A DNA stretch of 64,000 nucleotides from Streptomyces sp. NA02950 (GTDB lineage Bacteria; Actinomycetota; Actinomycetes; Streptomycetales; Streptomycetaceae), in NCBI RefSeq assembly GCF_013364155.1, contig NZ_CP054916.1, positions 8,834,001 to 8,898,000 on the forward strand, in the 5' to 3' direction. The notes under the pieces were generated by a model, which did no database searches, was not told the DNA's origin, and worked only from the letters and a program-made list of their open reading frames with translations. This document shows positions 1 to 7,872 of the stretch, piece after piece (position 1 is the stretch's first letter; each line of letters opens with the position of its first letter). A program made the position numbers and the translations under genes.

Positions 1-870
1 CCGCCCGCGTGACCAGGAGTCCATCCGGATCTGGGACACCGAGTCGAAGTGGAAGTCGGGGGCGCCCCACATGTACTCCAGCATCCGTGGCATCTCCCAG
101 CCCGCGTCCGCATATGCCTCCGCCACCAGCCGCTTCCGGTCCGACACCGTCGAGTCGCGGAGGACCCGGGTGGGCGGCTCGTCCGAGTTGTAGCCGATGA
201 ACACACGGGCCTCGGTGTTGTCCCGGACACTCATCACCATCCCGCCCCAGGCATTGCCACGGGTCCGGTAGATCACCTGCCAGCGGTCCAGCTCAAGGTA
301 GTTCGGCACCGTCCACACGCCCAGATAGACACCGAGGTGGCGCAGGAAGTCCTCCTCCGGTCCGAAGACCATCGCCCGGGTGCTGGAGTGCACACCGTCC
401 GCGGCCACCACGATGTCGAAGGAGCGCTTGGCGCCACGGTGGAAGGTGACGGCCACCTCGTCACCGCCCTGGACGATCGAGGCGATCGAGTCGTCGAAGA
501 GGTACTCGATCCCGTTGCCACCGGCACTGAAGAGGATCGCGGCCAGATCGTCCCGCAGGATCTCCACATCGGGGCTGTCGATATCCCCGCCGCTGGCCGT
601 CCAGTCAGTGGTGCTGAACAGCTCCTTGCCCTCGTCGTCGACCACCGACATCCCCCGCAGCCCCGTGCTCCGGCGGCGAATCCCGGCCAGCACACCCATG
701 CGGTCGCACACCTCGAGCGCCGGCCCCCGCACATCGATCGCCTGCCCGCCCGGGCGCAGCCCCGCGGCCCGTTCGACCACCGTGACCTCGAAGCCGTACC
801 GGTCCAGCCAGTAGGCCAGCGCGGGTCCGCCGATACTGGCACCGGAAATCAGAATCCTCGTCCTGCGCAT
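1..870 (-). CDS. FAD-dependent monooxygenase, partial (3' end beyond left edge)
   Basis: The minus-strand reading frame is open from the ATG at 870 to the window edge, giving 290 codons without a stop. The protein begins MRRTRILISGASIGGPALAY, a Rossmann dinucleotide-binding fold in which GASIGG replaces the usual GxGxxG. Further on are the DG motif (VVAADGVHSSTR, about residue 155) and family-typical stretches of aromatic-ring hydroxylases (PHBH fold, FAD/NAD(P)H). Such proteins are about 390-410 aa, so roughly the last quarter is missing. A GGAG ribosome site lies 6 bases before the ATG. Substrate cannot be inferred; related proteins hydroxylate aromatic or polyketide compounds or inactivate antibiotics. 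It is transcribed away from the polysaccharide genes. The phased repeat at 926-1012 lies 56 bases upstream of its start. Confidence 0.85.
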   Translation of the reverse strand, partial: MRRTRILISGASIGGPALAYWLDRYGFEVTVVERAAGLRPGGQAIDVRGPALEVCDRMGVLAGIRRRSTGLRGMSVVDDEGKELFSTTDWTASGGDIDSPDVEILRDDLAAILFSAGGNGIEYLFDDSIASIVQGGDEVAVTFHRGAKRSFDIVVAADGVHSSTRAMVFGPEEDFLRHLGVYLGVWTVPNYLELDRWQVIYRTRGNAWGGMVMSVRDNTEARVFIGYNSDEPPTRVLRDSTVSDRKRLVAEAYADAGWEMPRMLEYMWGAPDFHFDSVSQIRMDSWSRGR

Positions 871-925
871 GGTGTTCTCCGTTTCAGCCACGGTTCTCAC
901 TGACATGTGAAGGCTGCTGGAACAC

Positions 926-1012
926 ACCGACAGGCCACCGACACCGGACCGACGACGTGCCGACGGCGCACCGACGGACACCGACGTCGCATCGGCACTT
1001 CACCGACACGTC
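926..1012. repeat. Eight phased 11-bp ACCGAC direct repeats
   Basis: Eight consecutive units of 11, 11, 11, 11, 10, 11, 11 and 11 bases each start with ACCGAC or a close variant (GCCGAC in unit 4, ATCGGC in unit 7). Unit starts are 926, 937, 948, 959, 970, 980, 991 and 1002. The core CCGAC therefore recurs once per helical turn on one DNA face. The array is intergenic, 56 bases upstream of the FAD monooxygenase start. SARP-type activators bind heptamer direct repeats with 11-bp phasing, so an operator is a reasonable inference, but the recognised factor is unknown. Confidence 0.75.
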
Positions 1013-1606
1013 TTCCCCACGCTCGACACGCCACCGCACAATGGAGTTGGACACCGCACACCGTGTCGAGTGGGGACATCATGGGGAAGTGAGCCATTAA
1101 TGAGAGTGTTACGTCGATGTGTTGTGTGGTTCCACTGTGATCGATGAAACTGGTGTTTCCGACCGGCGAGACCAAAAACGGCGGTACGGTCGCACTGGTG
1201 ATGTTCGGTCCGCCCCCCACGATCCGAACAGGATGGGACCACATGATGATTTCACTGGAGCACGTTCGCGTGTCCCGAGGGCCTGACGCCGCAGCGCGCG
1301 CCTGTCCCAGACCCCGCCGGAGACCTCACCTCTCCCCGCGCGGACCGGTCATGGCCACGGCGTAGCCGCCCCGAAGTCCCCGCCGAACGGCAGTCCACCG
1401 CGAGACCGGCCCCGTCCGGGCCCGCGGCGGCACCTCCACGTGTCCGCCGCCCCCACCCCGGCGTGTCGGCCTCCTCGGCGATGCCCTCCTCCGGCCCTGC
1501 CCGTCCGCGGCCACGACGGGCCCAGCGGTCTGTTCCCGCCCGGCCGGTGAGCCGGCTTGCCCATGGCCGTTCGGTGACGCACATCTGTGAGAAAGGAACG
1601 GATCAG
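1013..1606. other. Non-coding region before the glycosyltransferase
   Basis: About 590 bases hold no reading frame with convincing Streptomyces codon bias. The first half is comparatively AT-richer (around 1085-1260, with stretches such as CATTAATGAG) and may contain promoters. The second half is GC-rich. A short inverted pair GTTCGG/CCGAAC sits near 1204-1230. The upstream ATG/GTG codons in frame with the glycosyltransferase have no ribosome site, so I treat this as leader DNA. Confidence 0.4.
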
Positions 1607-3949
1607 GTGCTCATTTCGCACCAGCCACGATCACGCGAAACATTTCCACGGGCCGTGCCTGCCCCCCGTAACGGCACACCGGGCCAGAGCGGTCACGTGC
1701 TGGCGGTCGGTACCCCCGGACCGCGGCTCGACCAGCTGACCCACACCCTGCGGTCGACCGGGCACGAGGTGAGCCACGCGGTGCCCGGCGACGTCGACCG
1801 CCAGGTGCGGCAATCGCCACCGGACGCCATCGTCGCCCTCGATGACACCCGGCACGGTCTGGATCTGATACGCGAGGTCCGCGCCGCCCCCGCCGGCCGG
1901 GCCCTTCCCCTGGTGATGGTCACCACCACCCCCGGTCCGGACGATGTGGCGGACCTGCTGCGCGGGGGCGCCGACGACTGCGTATCCGACAGCTCCGACC
2001 CCGTGGAACTGTCCGCCCGGATCGAGGCCAAGCTGCGCCGTGTTCCGGTGCCGGTCGAGAACCTGCTGCTGGACCCGCGCACCGGGCTGTACTCCCAGCG
2101 CCACTTCCTCGGCGAACTCGACCGGGAGCTGCGGCGGGTGGAGACCAGCCGCACCGGTGGTGTGGTGGCCATGGTGGCCGTGGCCGAGATGACGGCCCTC
2201 GAAGCCCGGCTGGGCTCGCGGGTACGCCGGGAGGTGGCCGAGCGGCTGGCTGGAGTGGCCGAGAAGCTGGACGAGTTCTGCGACCGGCTCGGCTGGGACG
2301 ACGACGGCCGTCTGCTGATCCTCATGCCCGGTGTCGACGAGGACACCGCACGCGACAGGCTCCAGAAGTTCGCCAACGCGGTGGCCGGTACCCGGTTTGT
2401 CGTGGCCGACGAGAACGTCCGGCTGACCCCCGCGATCGGCTGGATCCCGCTGGCCGGCGCTTCCGACCACGGGCTGGCCGTGCAGTGGGCCCGGGACGCG
2501 GTCAACGAGGCGATGCGCCACCGCGATCTGCGGCCGGTCAAATACGCGGCGTGGATGCGCGGCGCCCCCCGTGACCGCCGCGCCCTCGCCCAGGCCGTCC
2601 GAGGACTGCTCTCCGCGCTGTCGCCGTTACTGGTGCTGGTGCTCGGTGTCGGCATTCCGTTCGTGTTCTACCAGCAGATGTACCAGCTGGGCTGGGACGT
2701 CGGCTCGGCGGCGTACTGGGTGGTGGTGTCCGGCCTGGTGCTCTCCGCCGGGATGATCGTGCTGGAGTGCCTCTTCTCACTCGACGCCACTCCCCGCCCC
2801 GAGCACCCCGCACAGCCGTATCCACCGGCCAGCGCGGTCATCGCGGCCTATCTGCCGAACGAGGCGGCCACCATCGTGGACACCGTCGAGTCGTTCCTGC
2901 GCCTGGAGTACCCCAGCGAGCTGGAGATCGTGCTCGCGTACAACACCCCGCACCCGATGCCCATCGAGGACACCCTGCGGGAGATGGCCCGCCGCGACCC
3001 CCGGCTGGTGCTGCTGCCGGTGGCGGGCAGCACCTCCAAGGCCCAGAACATCAACGCCGCGGTCACCCGGGTGCGCGGTGAGGTGGTCGGCATCTTCGAC
3101 GCCGACCACCACCCGGCCCCCGACGCCTTCCAGCACGCGTGGCACTGGCTCTCAGGCGGCTATGACGTCGTCCAGGGCCACTGTGTGGTCCGCAACGGTG
3201 ACAGCTCATGGGTGTCGAAGCTGGTGGGCGTGGAGTTCGAGGGGATCTACGCCGTCAGCCACCCCGGCCGCACCCGGCTCTACACCTTCGGTGTGTTCGG
3301 CGGTTCGAACGGGTTCTGGCGCACCGATCTGCTCGCCCGTACCCGGATGCACGGCACGATGCTCACCGAGGACATCGACTCCACCATGCGCGCGCTGCAC
3401 GAGGGCGCCCGGATCGCCACCGATCGCACCCTCGTCTCCCGTGAGCTGGCGCCCACCACCCTCAAGGCGCTGTGGAACCAGCGCTCCCGCTGGGCCCAGG
3501 GCTGGCTCCAGGTGTCGCTGAAGTATCTGCGCCGGGCGCTGCGCTCCAAGGCGTTCACCGTCCGTCAGAAGGCCGGGCTGGTGGTGCTGCTGGGGTGGCG
3601 TGAGATCCAGCCCTGGCTGACCCTCCAGATCCTGCCCGTGCTGCTGTACTCGGCGTGGCGCGCGGGCGGTGTGGACCAGCTCGACTGGACAGTGCCGATC
3701 TGCCTGCTGGCCACGTTGCTCACGCTGTCCGCCGGAGTGGTGCAGGCGCTGTTCGCATGGCGGCTGGCCGTCCCCGAACTCCGCCGCCGCAAGGCGTGGT
3801 TCTGGCGGTACCTGCTGGTGTCCACCCTCTTCTACAGCCACTTCAAGAACATCGTGGCCCGGCAGGCGCTGCTGAAGGAGGTGCTGCGGGACCGTCAGTG
3901 GCGGGTCACCCCGCGACCCGCTGAGGGCAAGGCGGTGGCCCGCTCGTGA
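1607..3949 (+). CDS. Receiver / degenerate GGDEF / GT2 membrane glycosyltransferase
   Basis: A 780-aa protein. The GTG at 1607 is preferred because GAAAGGAAC lies just upstream. Residues 30-145 resemble a response-regulator receiver: a possible phospho-Asp is at about 79, but the conserved Lys-Pro near 128-129 is Asp-Ser. Residues 155-315 resemble GGDEF, but the signature is replaced by GWDDDG (about 229-234), so cyclase activity is unlikely. Two membrane helices (about 335-390) precede a processive family-2 glycosyltransferase: DAD at 499-501, TED at 588-590 and QRSRW at 626-630, as in cellulose, hyaluronan and poly-N-acetylglucosamine synthases. More helices follow at the C-terminus. It probably polymerises and extrudes a surface polysaccharide at the membrane. 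It overlaps the acyltransferase gene by 4 bases. Codon 341 is TTA. Confidence 0.88.
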   Translation: MLISHQPRSRETFPRAVPAPRNGTPGQSGHVLAVGTPGPRLDQLTHTLRSTGHEVSHAVPGDVDRQVRQSPPDAIVALDDTRHGLDLIREVRAAPAGRALPLVMVTTTPGPDDVADLLRGGADDCVSDSSDPVELSARIEAKLRRVPVPVENLLLDPRTGLYSQRHFLGELDRELRRVETSRTGGVVAMVAVAEMTALEARLGSRVRREVAERLAGVAEKLDEFCDRLGWDDDGRLLILMPGVDEDTARDRLQKFANAVAGTRFVVADENVRLTPAIGWIPLAGASDHGLAVQWARDAVNEAMRHRDLRPVKYAAWMRGAPRDRRALAQAVRGLLSALSPLLVLVLGVGIPFVFYQQMYQLGWDVGSAAYWVVVSGLVLSAGMIVLECLFSLDATPRPEHPAQPYPPASAVIAAYLPNEAATIVDTVESFLRLEYPSELEIVLAYNTPHPMPIEDTLREMARRDPRLVLLPVAGSTSKAQNINAAVTRVRGEVVGIFDADHHPAPDAFQHAWHWLSGGYDVVQGHCVVRNGDSSWVSKLVGVEFEGIYAVSHPGRTRLYTFGVFGGSNGFWRTDLLARTRMHGTMLTEDIDSTMRALHEGARIATDRTLVSRELAPTTLKALWNQRSRWAQGWLQVSLKYLRRALRSKAFTVRQKAGLVVLLGWREIQPWLTLQILPVLLYSAWRAGGVDQLDWTVPICLLATLLTLSAGVVQALFAWRLAVPELRRRKAWFWRYLLVSTLFYSHFKNIVARQALLKEVLRDRQWRVTPRPAEGKAVARS

Positions 3950-5190
3950 GCACGGTGTCCACGGCGTCGGTCCGCCCCGCCCCGTCCGCCACGTCGAAGC
4001 GGCCGGACAAGCCCGCCCGTGACCGCAACGGAGAGATCCAGGGGTTCCGCGGGCTGGCCGCACTCTCCACGGTCGTCTTCCACGTCTGGCAGCAGTACTT
4101 CACCTACGACCGGGACGGTTCGCACCCGCCGGTGGCCAACCGGTACGCGAACGCGCTGGTCTCGCTGGAGGTGATCGACTTCTTCTTCGTGTTGTCCGCG
4201 TACCTGCTGACGCTGTCGTACGCGAAGGCGGCGATCGACGGGGCGTCGACACGTCCCGCCCGTAGCTTCCTCTTCCGGCGGGCGGTGCGGATCGTGCCGC
4301 TGTACTTCCTGGCGGTCGCGTTCATCTGGGCGATGCGCAATCCGACGCTGCCCGGCGAGTGGACGGACCTGGTCCGCCACCTCACCTTCACCCAGGTGTT
4401 CGACAAGGAACAGATCTTCTACACCATCGGCCCCACCTGGTCGTTGTCGCTGGAGATCATGTTCTACTTCGCGCTGGTGGCGCTCGGCCCCCTGGCCGCC
4501 CGTGCCACCCGGCCGCTGAACCGGAGGTCGGCGCGGGTGGCGGTGTGCGCCGCGGGGTGCGCGCTGCTGTACATCGGTCCGTTCGCCTGGATCGCGGTGG
4601 CCCGCTACGGGTTCCATGTGCCGCACACCGAGTGGCCGGTGTACTTCGGGCCGCAGGCCCGCTTCGGCGGGTTCGCGGCGGGCATGGGGCTCGCGGTGGC
4701 GGCCGTCGCGCTCGGCGACCGCGGAAAGCGCGGCCCGCGGGTGGCGATCACACTGCGGCTGGCCGCGGTGGCGGGTCTGTACACCCTGTCGCTGACCGGT
4801 GAGAAGGCGGAGGATCCCGCCACCACCTTCTATCACCCGCTGTCCGCCCTGCTGTGGACCGTGCTGCTGTTCAGCACCGTTCACGTACGGCGCCACGCGC
4901 GGTGGAGCGCGTGGCTGACCACCCGCTGGCTCACCACGGTGGGAATGGCCAGTTACAGCCTCTTCGTCTGGCATGAGCCGATCATGCTGGCACTCTACCG
5001 GGGCGGACTGCTGCCTCCGTCGGGCCGGACGGGCTTCCCCCTCGCCGTGGTGGTGGTGCTCGCGGTGGCCGTCCCCGTGGCGCTGGTGAGCTACTGGGCC
5101 ATCGAGTATCCGGCGAGTCTGCTGGCGCGGCTGAAGGATTCCCGCGGCCGTCCACGGGAGTTCTATCCGGAAGTGGCCGCCCGGTCGTGA
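3946..5190 (+). CDS. Acyltransferase 3 family membrane protein (OafA/YrhL type)
   Basis: A 414-aa polytopic protein. The GTG start is inside the stop codon of the glycosyltransferase (GTGA overlap), implying translational coupling. After a roughly 27-residue cytosolic tail comes NGEIQGFRGLAALSTVVFHVW, the signature start of acyltransferase-3 proteins, whose Arg and His (FRG, FHVW) are catalytic-type residues. Ten or so hydrophobic helices follow, with the conserved GPTWSLSLEIMFY segment near residue 160. These enzymes move acetyl or other acyl groups from acyl-CoA across the membrane onto sugars. Here the likely substrate is the polysaccharide made by the upstream GT2. A strong hairpin follows the stop, closing a two-gene unit. 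Confidence 0.88.
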   Translation: MSTVSTASVRPAPSATSKRPDKPARDRNGEIQGFRGLAALSTVVFHVWQQYFTYDRDGSHPPVANRYANALVSLEVIDFFFVLSAYLLTLSYAKAAIDGASTRPARSFLFRRAVRIVPLYFLAVAFIWAMRNPTLPGEWTDLVRHLTFTQVFDKEQIFYTIGPTWSLSLEIMFYFALVALGPLAARATRPLNRRSARVAVCAAGCALLYIGPFAWIAVARYGFHVPHTEWPVYFGPQARFGGFAAGMGLAVAAVALGDRGKRGPRVAITLRLAAVAGLYTLSLTGEKAEDPATTFYHPLSALLWTVLLFSTVHVRRHARWSAWLTTRWLTTVGMASYSLFVWHEPIMLALYRGGLLPPSGRTGFPLAVVVVLAVAVPVALVSYWAIEYPASLLARLKDSRGRPREFYPEVAARS

Positions 5191-5195
5191 ATGCC

Positions 5196-5232
5196 CGGTT
5201 CCCGGTGTGTGGCCACCGCACACCGGGAACCG
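5196..5232 (+). terminator. Hairpin terminator after acyltransferase operon
   Basis: A perfect 14-bp stem (CGGTTCCCGGTGTG with CACACCGGGAACCG) and a 9-base loop begin 5 bases after the acyltransferase stop. There is no clear U tract, which is normal for Streptomyces terminators. Confidence 0.75.
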
Positions 5233-5419
5233 CACACCATGTACCCCCCGCCCGCTGCGCGTGGCGCGGCCGCGGGATACCATCCGCCGTGTTGTTCAGT
5301 GTGTAACAGCTGCGCATCGGGCTGTCTTTCACCCCTGTGATCAGGCTTTACTGGTGCGCCGCAATCAGCCGTCCGCGCCACACGCACAAAGCCACGCACA
5401 ACGGGGAGACAGCGACACG

Positions 5420-6040
5420 ATGGGCCGACACAGCCGACCGACTCCTGCGCAGCAGGCGCGCGCCACCACGCTCAAGGCGGCCGCCGCCCTCGGTGTGGCG
5501 GGCACCATAGCCTTCGGCCTCCACTCCTCGACCGGCGGTGACCGGTCCGTCGAGGCGCGCTCCGATGTGAACTCGCAGCAGAAGCAGTCCCCGGACGTCG
5601 ATCCGACCGAGGACAACACACCCACCGGAAGCCACGTCACCCCGTCCGCCTCCACGGAGCCCAAGCCGGTGGCGGACACCCCGGACACCCCGAACACGCC
5701 GGACACCTCGGACACCGCGTCCGGTAGCGGTACGCGGAACGAGGGTGGCGGACGCCACGCCAAGCCCGGCACCCCGTCCGCGGACTCCCCGGAGGTCAGT
5801 CCTTCGCAGACCCCCCTGCGGGCGGCCCAGCGGGGCGACCAGGTGCCCACCGAGTCCACCGAACCGAGCCAGGCCCCCAGCGACGACCCGACCGGCCCCT
5901 CGGACGGACCGAGTGAGCAGCCGCAGTCGCCGCAGCCCACGGGCGAGCACGGCAAGGGTGTCGTGGGCGAAGTGGTGGACGGCGTCGGCGACACCCTCGA
6001 CGGTGTGGTCGGCGGTATCGGCGGTGCGCTCGGCGGCTGA
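5420..6040 (+). CDS. Secreted or membrane-anchored low-complexity protein
   Basis: A 206-aa protein starting at ATG 5420, with GGGGAG 11 bases upstream. The N-terminus (MGRHSRPTPAQQARATTLKA) is basic and followed by a single hydrophobic segment (residues about 20-38), which is either a signal peptide or an anchor. The rest is disordered and rich in Pro, Ser, Thr, Asp and Glu, with DTPDTPNTPDTSDT-type repeats, ending in a Gly/Val-rich tail (VVGEVVDGVGDTLDGVVGG). I recognise no domain. Composition suggests a cell-wall or surface linker protein. It is convergent with the GH25 lysozyme gene, with only 3 bases between stops. Confidence 0.72.
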   Translation: MGRHSRPTPAQQARATTLKAAAALGVAGTIAFGLHSSTGGDRSVEARSDVNSQQKQSPDVDPTEDNTPTGSHVTPSASTEPKPVADTPDTPNTPDTSDTASGSGTRNEGGGRHAKPGTPSADSPEVSPSQTPLRAAQRGDQVPTESTEPSQAPSDDPTGPSDGPSEQPQSPQPTGEHGKGVVGEVVDGVGDTLDGVVGGIGGALGG

Positions 6041-6043
6041 CGG

Positions 6044-6937
6044 CTACCCCGTGGCGAGGGCCTTGAGGGCGGCCAGATCGCCGTTGAACCGGTCGTGGTC
6101 GCCCACCACCGGCCCGGTCGCGGTGTACTGCCAGAGGGTGTGGGACGGCCAGCCGGCCGGCAGCGGTCCGGGAGTGCCGGCGTAACGTGCCAGCCACAGC
6201 GGATTGTCCGCCAGATCCGGGCTGTTGCCGGTGCAGCTCGTCCACCAGCTGGTGGTGGTGTAGATCACCGGAGCGCGGCCGGTCCGCGTTGCGACCTTCC
6301 GGCTGAAGTCCTTGATCCAGTCGACCATCTGGGCCTGGGTCAGGCCGTAACAGGCCGTTCCGTACGGGTTGTACTCCATGTCCAGGACGGGGGGCAGGGT
6401 GATGCCGTCGTCCGTCCAGCCGCCTCCGTTGTCCACGAAGTAGTCCGCCTGGGCCGCGCCACCGGACCGGTTGGGCAGTGCGAAGTGATACGCGCCGCGG
6501 ATCATGCCTTGTTCGGCGGCACCGTTGTACTGCGCGGAGAACGAGGGGTTCTTGTAGCCGGTGCTTTCGGTGGCCTTGACGTAGGCGAACCGGACATCCG
6601 AGTTCCAGAGGGCGGCCCAGTCGACCCTTCCCTGGTGGTTGCTGACGTCCACACCCTCCACACCGGCCGCGAGCGTGGCCTTGGGGGTGGCGTCGGGGTC
6701 GGTGGCCTCGTGGTCGGCGATGGTCGAGCCCATCCAGTCCCCCTCGGGATGCGCGAGTGGCGGGGGCGATGAGCTTCCGGAACCGGGTCCGCCGCCGGGG
6801 GACTCCGTCGAGGCCATGGCGGGCATCAGGGTGGCGAGGACGGCGGCGGTGACCGCGATTCCCAGTCCGCCGAGGGCGTAGGGCGAACGCAGCGGGGAAG
6901 GGGCCCGATGCGCGCCCTTACCGGATTTTAAGGACAT
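6044..6937 (-). CDS. GH25 family lysozyme (secreted muramidase)
   Basis: A 297-aa protein from the ATG at 6937, preceded by GGAGGAAT. A basic N-terminus and hydrophobic stretch (about 19-42) form a signal peptide or anchor, then a Gly/Ser/Pro linker leads to the GH25 barrel (about 93-297). Diagnostic features are VEGVDVSNHQG (Asp97), AYVKATES and the catalytic LDME (Asp186, Glu188). GH25 enzymes cleave the MurNAc-GlcNAc beta-1,4 bond of peptidoglycan. The third codon is TTA, so synthesis should depend on the bldA tRNA, which fits cell-wall remodelling during development. Its 5' leader contains an 11-bp inverted repeat and, upstream, a 12-bp palindrome. Confidence 0.93.
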   Translation of the reverse strand: MSLKSGKGAHRAPSPLRSPYALGGLGIAVTAAVLATLMPAMASTESPGGGPGSGSSSPPPLAHPEGDWMGSTIADHEATDPDATPKATLAAGVEGVDVSNHQGRVDWAALWNSDVRFAYVKATESTGYKNPSFSAQYNGAAEQGMIRGAYHFALPNRSGGAAQADYFVDNGGGWTDDGITLPPVLDMEYNPYGTACYGLTQAQMVDWIKDFSRKVATRTGRAPVIYTTTSWWTSCTGNSPDLADNPLWLARYAGTPGPLPAGWPSHTLWQYTATGPVVGDHDRFNGDLAALKALATG

Positions 6938-6978
6938 GTATTCCTCCGGAATGGGTGCTCCGTGGGGGAGAGCAGCTG

Positions 6979-7034
6979 CGAAGACACCGCCGATCCGACG
7001 GACCGGACCGGCCGGCCGGAAAACGGTGTCTTCG
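6979..7034 (-). repeat. Inverted repeat in the lysozyme 5' leader
   Basis: CGAAGACACCG (6979-6989) and CGGTGTCTTCG (7024-7034) are perfect 11-bp arms around a 34-base GC-rich loop that can itself pair. It starts 42 bases upstream of the lysozyme ATG, so it would fold in the mRNA leader. I do not recognise a known riboswitch. Confidence 0.6.
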
Positions 7035-7130
7035 TTCCGCATTCGAAGGTAGGCGCGTAGATCCGCGAAAGGGAAGCCGAATGAGAGGTTTCCGTAGCGC
7101 ATCACAGTGACCCAGGGGAAGCATGGCCCG

Positions 7131-7158
7131 CTATACAGGGGGAAACCGTGAATTCACG
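7131..7158 (-). promoter_or_regulatory. Candidate lysozyme promoter and 12-bp palindromic operator
   Basis: The palindrome CGTGAATTCACG (7147-7158) sits just upstream, on the minus strand, of a TATAGC -10-like element (about 7131-7136). No good -35 is visible, suggesting an alternative or activated promoter. Assignment to the lysozyme gene is by position only. Confidence 0.4.
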
Positions 7159-7214
7159 TTCTGGTCAGAGAATTTCGTGCCATGTTCCGCCATCCGTGGC
7201 AGTGGTCGAATTTC

Positions 7215-7862
7215 TCAGCACGCCGGGGCATCGTCGACCGGCGGTCCGTCCGTTCCGCTGTACCCCGCCACCAGGGCCCGCGCCGCCCGGGTGGCACGGG
7301 TGGCGATGGCCTCCGCCACTTCGCCGGGATCGCCGAACTTGCCGTCGAGCAGCAGGGTCACATAACCCCGGCCCAGTGCGTGCAGCGCGTCCAGCAGCGC
7401 CACCGCGGTCTCCGGCCCCCGGCCGGGCGGCAGCACCTCGAAGGCGCTCGGCAGCAGCAGATCGACGAACTCCCGGGTGGCGTCTCGCAGTTCGGGGCGG
7501 GTGGCGCGCAGTCCGGGAACGTTGAGGATGTCGAACGCGCTGCGGTAGCGGGCAGCCGCGCGCACATAGCTGCCCGCCACCGTGGCCAGTCGCTCCTGCG
7601 GGGTGCCGACGGTGGCGACGGCCTCCTCGTGGATCGCCCGCAGCCGCCGCGAGACCTCCAGGGCGGCGGCCGCGAGCAGGGCGTCACGGTCGGTGAAGTG
7701 ACGGTACGGCGCCGCCGGGCTCACCCGGGTGCGGCGCGCGGCCTCCGCGACGGAGAAGCCACGCACCCCGACCTCGTCGACGATCTCCAGGGTCGCCTGC
7801 ACCAGCGCGGCGGCCAGATCGCCGTGGTGGTAGGTGTCGCGTCCCTTCCCGGTGGCTGCCAT
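7215..7862 (-). CDS. TetR/AcrR family transcriptional regulator
   Basis: A 215-aa protein starting MAATGKGRDTYHHGDLAAAL. The N-terminal helix-turn-helix covers about residues 14-60, with GVRGFSVAEAARRTRVSPAAPYRHFTDRDALL, typical of TetR proteins. The C-terminal ligand domain contains the WHG-type sequence around AFDILNVPGL and LLDALHALGRGYVTL. The gene follows the molybdenum hydroxylase large subunit on the same strand, only 10 bases after its stop, so it is probably part of the same operon and represses it. The best operator candidate is the palindrome at 11625-11639. A TetR protein (XdhR) controls xdhABC in S. coelicolor, which supports the idea but not the identity. Confidence 0.88.
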   Translation of the reverse strand: MAATGKGRDTYHHGDLAAALVQATLEIVDEVGVRGFSVAEAARRTRVSPAAPYRHFTDRDALLAAAALEVSRRLRAIHEEAVATVGTPQERLATVAGSYVRAAARYRSAFDILNVPGLRATRPELRDATREFVDLLLPSAFEVLPPGRGPETAVALLDALHALGRGYVTLLLDGKFGDPGEVAEAIATRATRAARALVAGYSGTDGPPVDDAPAC

Positions 7863-7872
7863 CCGACCGACC

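Noticed and set aside
926..1012. CRISPR array
   Set aside because: The units are 11 bp and contiguous, with no spacer of conserved length and no cas genes in the window.
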